Shown here: one piece after another, positions 62,978-64,000 of the stretch | Numbering within the stretch: the first letter of the stretch is position 1 | Layout: every line of letters starts with the position of its first letter | DNA from: Bradyrhizobium cosmicum | GTDB taxonomy: Bacteria; Pseudomonadota; Alphaproteobacteria; Rhizobiales; Xanthobacteraceae | Length of the DNA: 64,000 bases | Assembly: GCF_007290395.2 (NCBI RefSeq) | Contig: NZ_CP041656.2 | Coordinates: 930,001 to 994,000, forward strand | Direction of reading: 5' to 3' | The notes under the pieces: generated by a model | Database searches by the model: none | The model's input: the letters and a program-made list of their open reading frames with translations, nothing else | Told to the model about the DNA's origin: nothing | Made by a program: the position numbers and the translations under genes

Positions 62978-63994
62978 TCACTCCGCCAGCGCGTTGTACT
63001 TCTTCAGCGAGGCCTTCAGATCCGCCATCGCGGCGTCGGGATCGGCCCCGGCTTTCTTGGCGCCATCGCCCCAGGTCTTGACCAGCGGTTCGGCGGCCTT
63101 CTTCCACGCGGCGGTCTGGTCGGGCGTGAGCTTGTAGACCTCCTGGCCGGCTTCGGCCTTGACCTTGTCGATGCCGGCGTCCTCGAACTTGCCCCAATAC
63201 TCGCCGACCACGCCCGCCATCTCGGTCGAGCAGTTCTTGTCGACGGCCGCCTTCTGCTTGTCGGACATCGAATTGTACTTGTCCTTGTTCATCACGAACA
63301 CGAAGGTCGTGACATAGAGCGGCGCGTCCATGTGGAATTTGGTCACCTTGTCGACGCCGAACAGGACCAGAGAGCCCCACGGGAAAGTCACGCCGTCGGC
63401 GACGCCGCGCTCGATGATGTCGCGCACTTCAGGTGCGGAGGACTGCACGTTGGTGCCGCCCAGCGCGGTGACGAAGTTCGCCATCGTGGCGTGAGCCGGG
63501 CGGATCTTCATGCCTTTGACGTCCTCGGGCGTCACGATCTTCTTGGTGCGTACATGGAAGGACGACGGCGAGTGGACGAAGGCGAGGCAGTATTTGACGT
63601 CCTTCATCTCCTTCTCGGCATATTTTCGATACCAGGCGTCCAGTCCCATCGAGCCGCCCTTGGCGTCCGAGATCAGGAACGGCAGTTCGCCGGCGCCGAT
63701 GATCGGGAAGCGGCCGGGCTGGTAGCCGGGATTGACATAAGTGACGTCGGCGATGCCGTCGCGCGCCATGTCGTAGTGGTCGAATGCCTTGCCGAGCTGC
63801 TGGGCGGGAAACACCTTGCCCGTGATGGTGCCGCCGGAATCCTTGTTCACCGCGGCTACCCAGTCTTCCAGCGACTTTTGCAGCGGATGCGAGGCCGGCA
63901 CCCAGTGCGAGACCTTCAGGTCGAAGGTCTTGTCTTGTGCGAACGCAGGCGTCACGCTTGCTGCGAGCAGCAAAGCCAGACAGGCTTTCTTCAT
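62978..63994 (-). CDS. TRAP transporter DctP-like solute-binding protein (338 aa)
   Basis: Signal peptide MKKACLALLLAASVTPAFAQ. The mature DctP fold opens with FDLKVSHWVPASHPLQKSLEDWVAAVNKDSGG, continues with VFPAQQLGKAFDHYDMARDGIADVTYV, and has the carboxylate-binding arginine region VKGMKIRPAHATMANFVTALG. Substrate is an organic acid, perhaps aromatic given the neighbours. First visible gene of the TRAP operon; its start is 6 bases from the window edge, so upstream partners may be cut off. Confidence 0.92.
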   Translation of the reverse strand: MKKACLALLLAASVTPAFAQDKTFDLKVSHWVPASHPLQKSLEDWVAAVNKDSGGTITGKVFPAQQLGKAFDHYDMARDGIADVTYVNPGYQPGRFPIIGAGELPFLISDAKGGSMGLDAWYRKYAEKEMKDVKYCLAFVHSPSSFHVRTKKIVTPEDVKGMKIRPAHATMANFVTALGGTNVQSSAPEVRDIIERGVADGVTFPWGSLVLFGVDKVTKFHMDAPLYVTTFVFVMNKDKYNSMSDKQKAAVDKNCSTEMAGVVGEYWGKFEDAGIDKVKAEAGQEVYKLTPDQTAAWKKAAEPLVKTWGDGAKKAGADPDAAMADLKASLKKYNALAE

Positions 63995-64000
63995 CGGTCG

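Overview
The window reads as chromosomal DNA of a Bradyrhizobium-like alphaproteobacterium. By eye the GC is high and the coding is dense. The gene content fits that group: an NdvC-like GH17 glucan protein, OpgC, a MloK1-like channel, many acyl-CoA synthetases, SDRs and ABC/TRAP binding proteins. Several intergenic palindromic repeat families of the kind common in Bradyrhizobium genomes are also present. The genus is an inference; no rRNA or core phylogenetic marker lies here.

Layout. 0-8 kb: metallo-hydrolase, DUF3775 protein, an SDR/quinone-reductase pair, CvpA, another SDR, then an aldehyde dehydrogenase/GMC oxidoreductase pair that could oxidise an alcohol to an acid. 8.3-16.5 kb: an initiator tRNA gene followed by an AT-richer stretch and a 1262-aa RecD-like helicase with a C-terminal nuclease-like domain. 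Then come an ArsR/SDR divergent pair around a perfect operator palindrome, a cytochrome c, a GH17 glucan protein and a tRNA 3'-half remnant. Three near-identical hairpins each sit between convergent gene ends in this stretch. 17-22 kb: a zinc-ribbon/cyclase/ATPase/TPR regulator, OpgC and a DUF2059 protein. 22-27 kb: an HlyD-RbbA-YhhJ type exporter.

27.5-36.6 kb: an apparent operon with a divergent AraC regulator. It holds an acyl-CoA synthetase, two sugar-type permeases, a binding protein, an ATPase and two SMP-30-like propellers, one of them fused to a permease. 37.6-44 kb: an ABC binding protein divergent from an acyl-CoA synthetase/alcohol dehydrogenase pair, then a MetX-like hydrolase and a desaturase behind an orphan palindrome. 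44-55 kb: a REC-EAL phosphodiesterase, two separate WYL-regulator/GST modules with related operator-like repeats, a crotonase, a cyclic-nucleotide-gated channel, a TAXI binding protein and small conserved proteins. 55-64 kb: a minus-strand catabolic block with ABC and TRAP transport, DUF3237, crotonase, feruloyl-CoA synthase-like ligase, SDR and hotdog thioesterase, consistent with uptake and CoA-dependent degradation of a hydroxycinnamate-like aromatic acid.

Most interesting candidates: the helicase-nuclease next to tRNA-fMet (possible single-gene defence or DNA-processing factor), the permease-propeller fusion operon, the tRNA remnant with the three shared hairpins, and the paired WYL operators. 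No CRISPR array, integrase, transposase or rRNA was seen.
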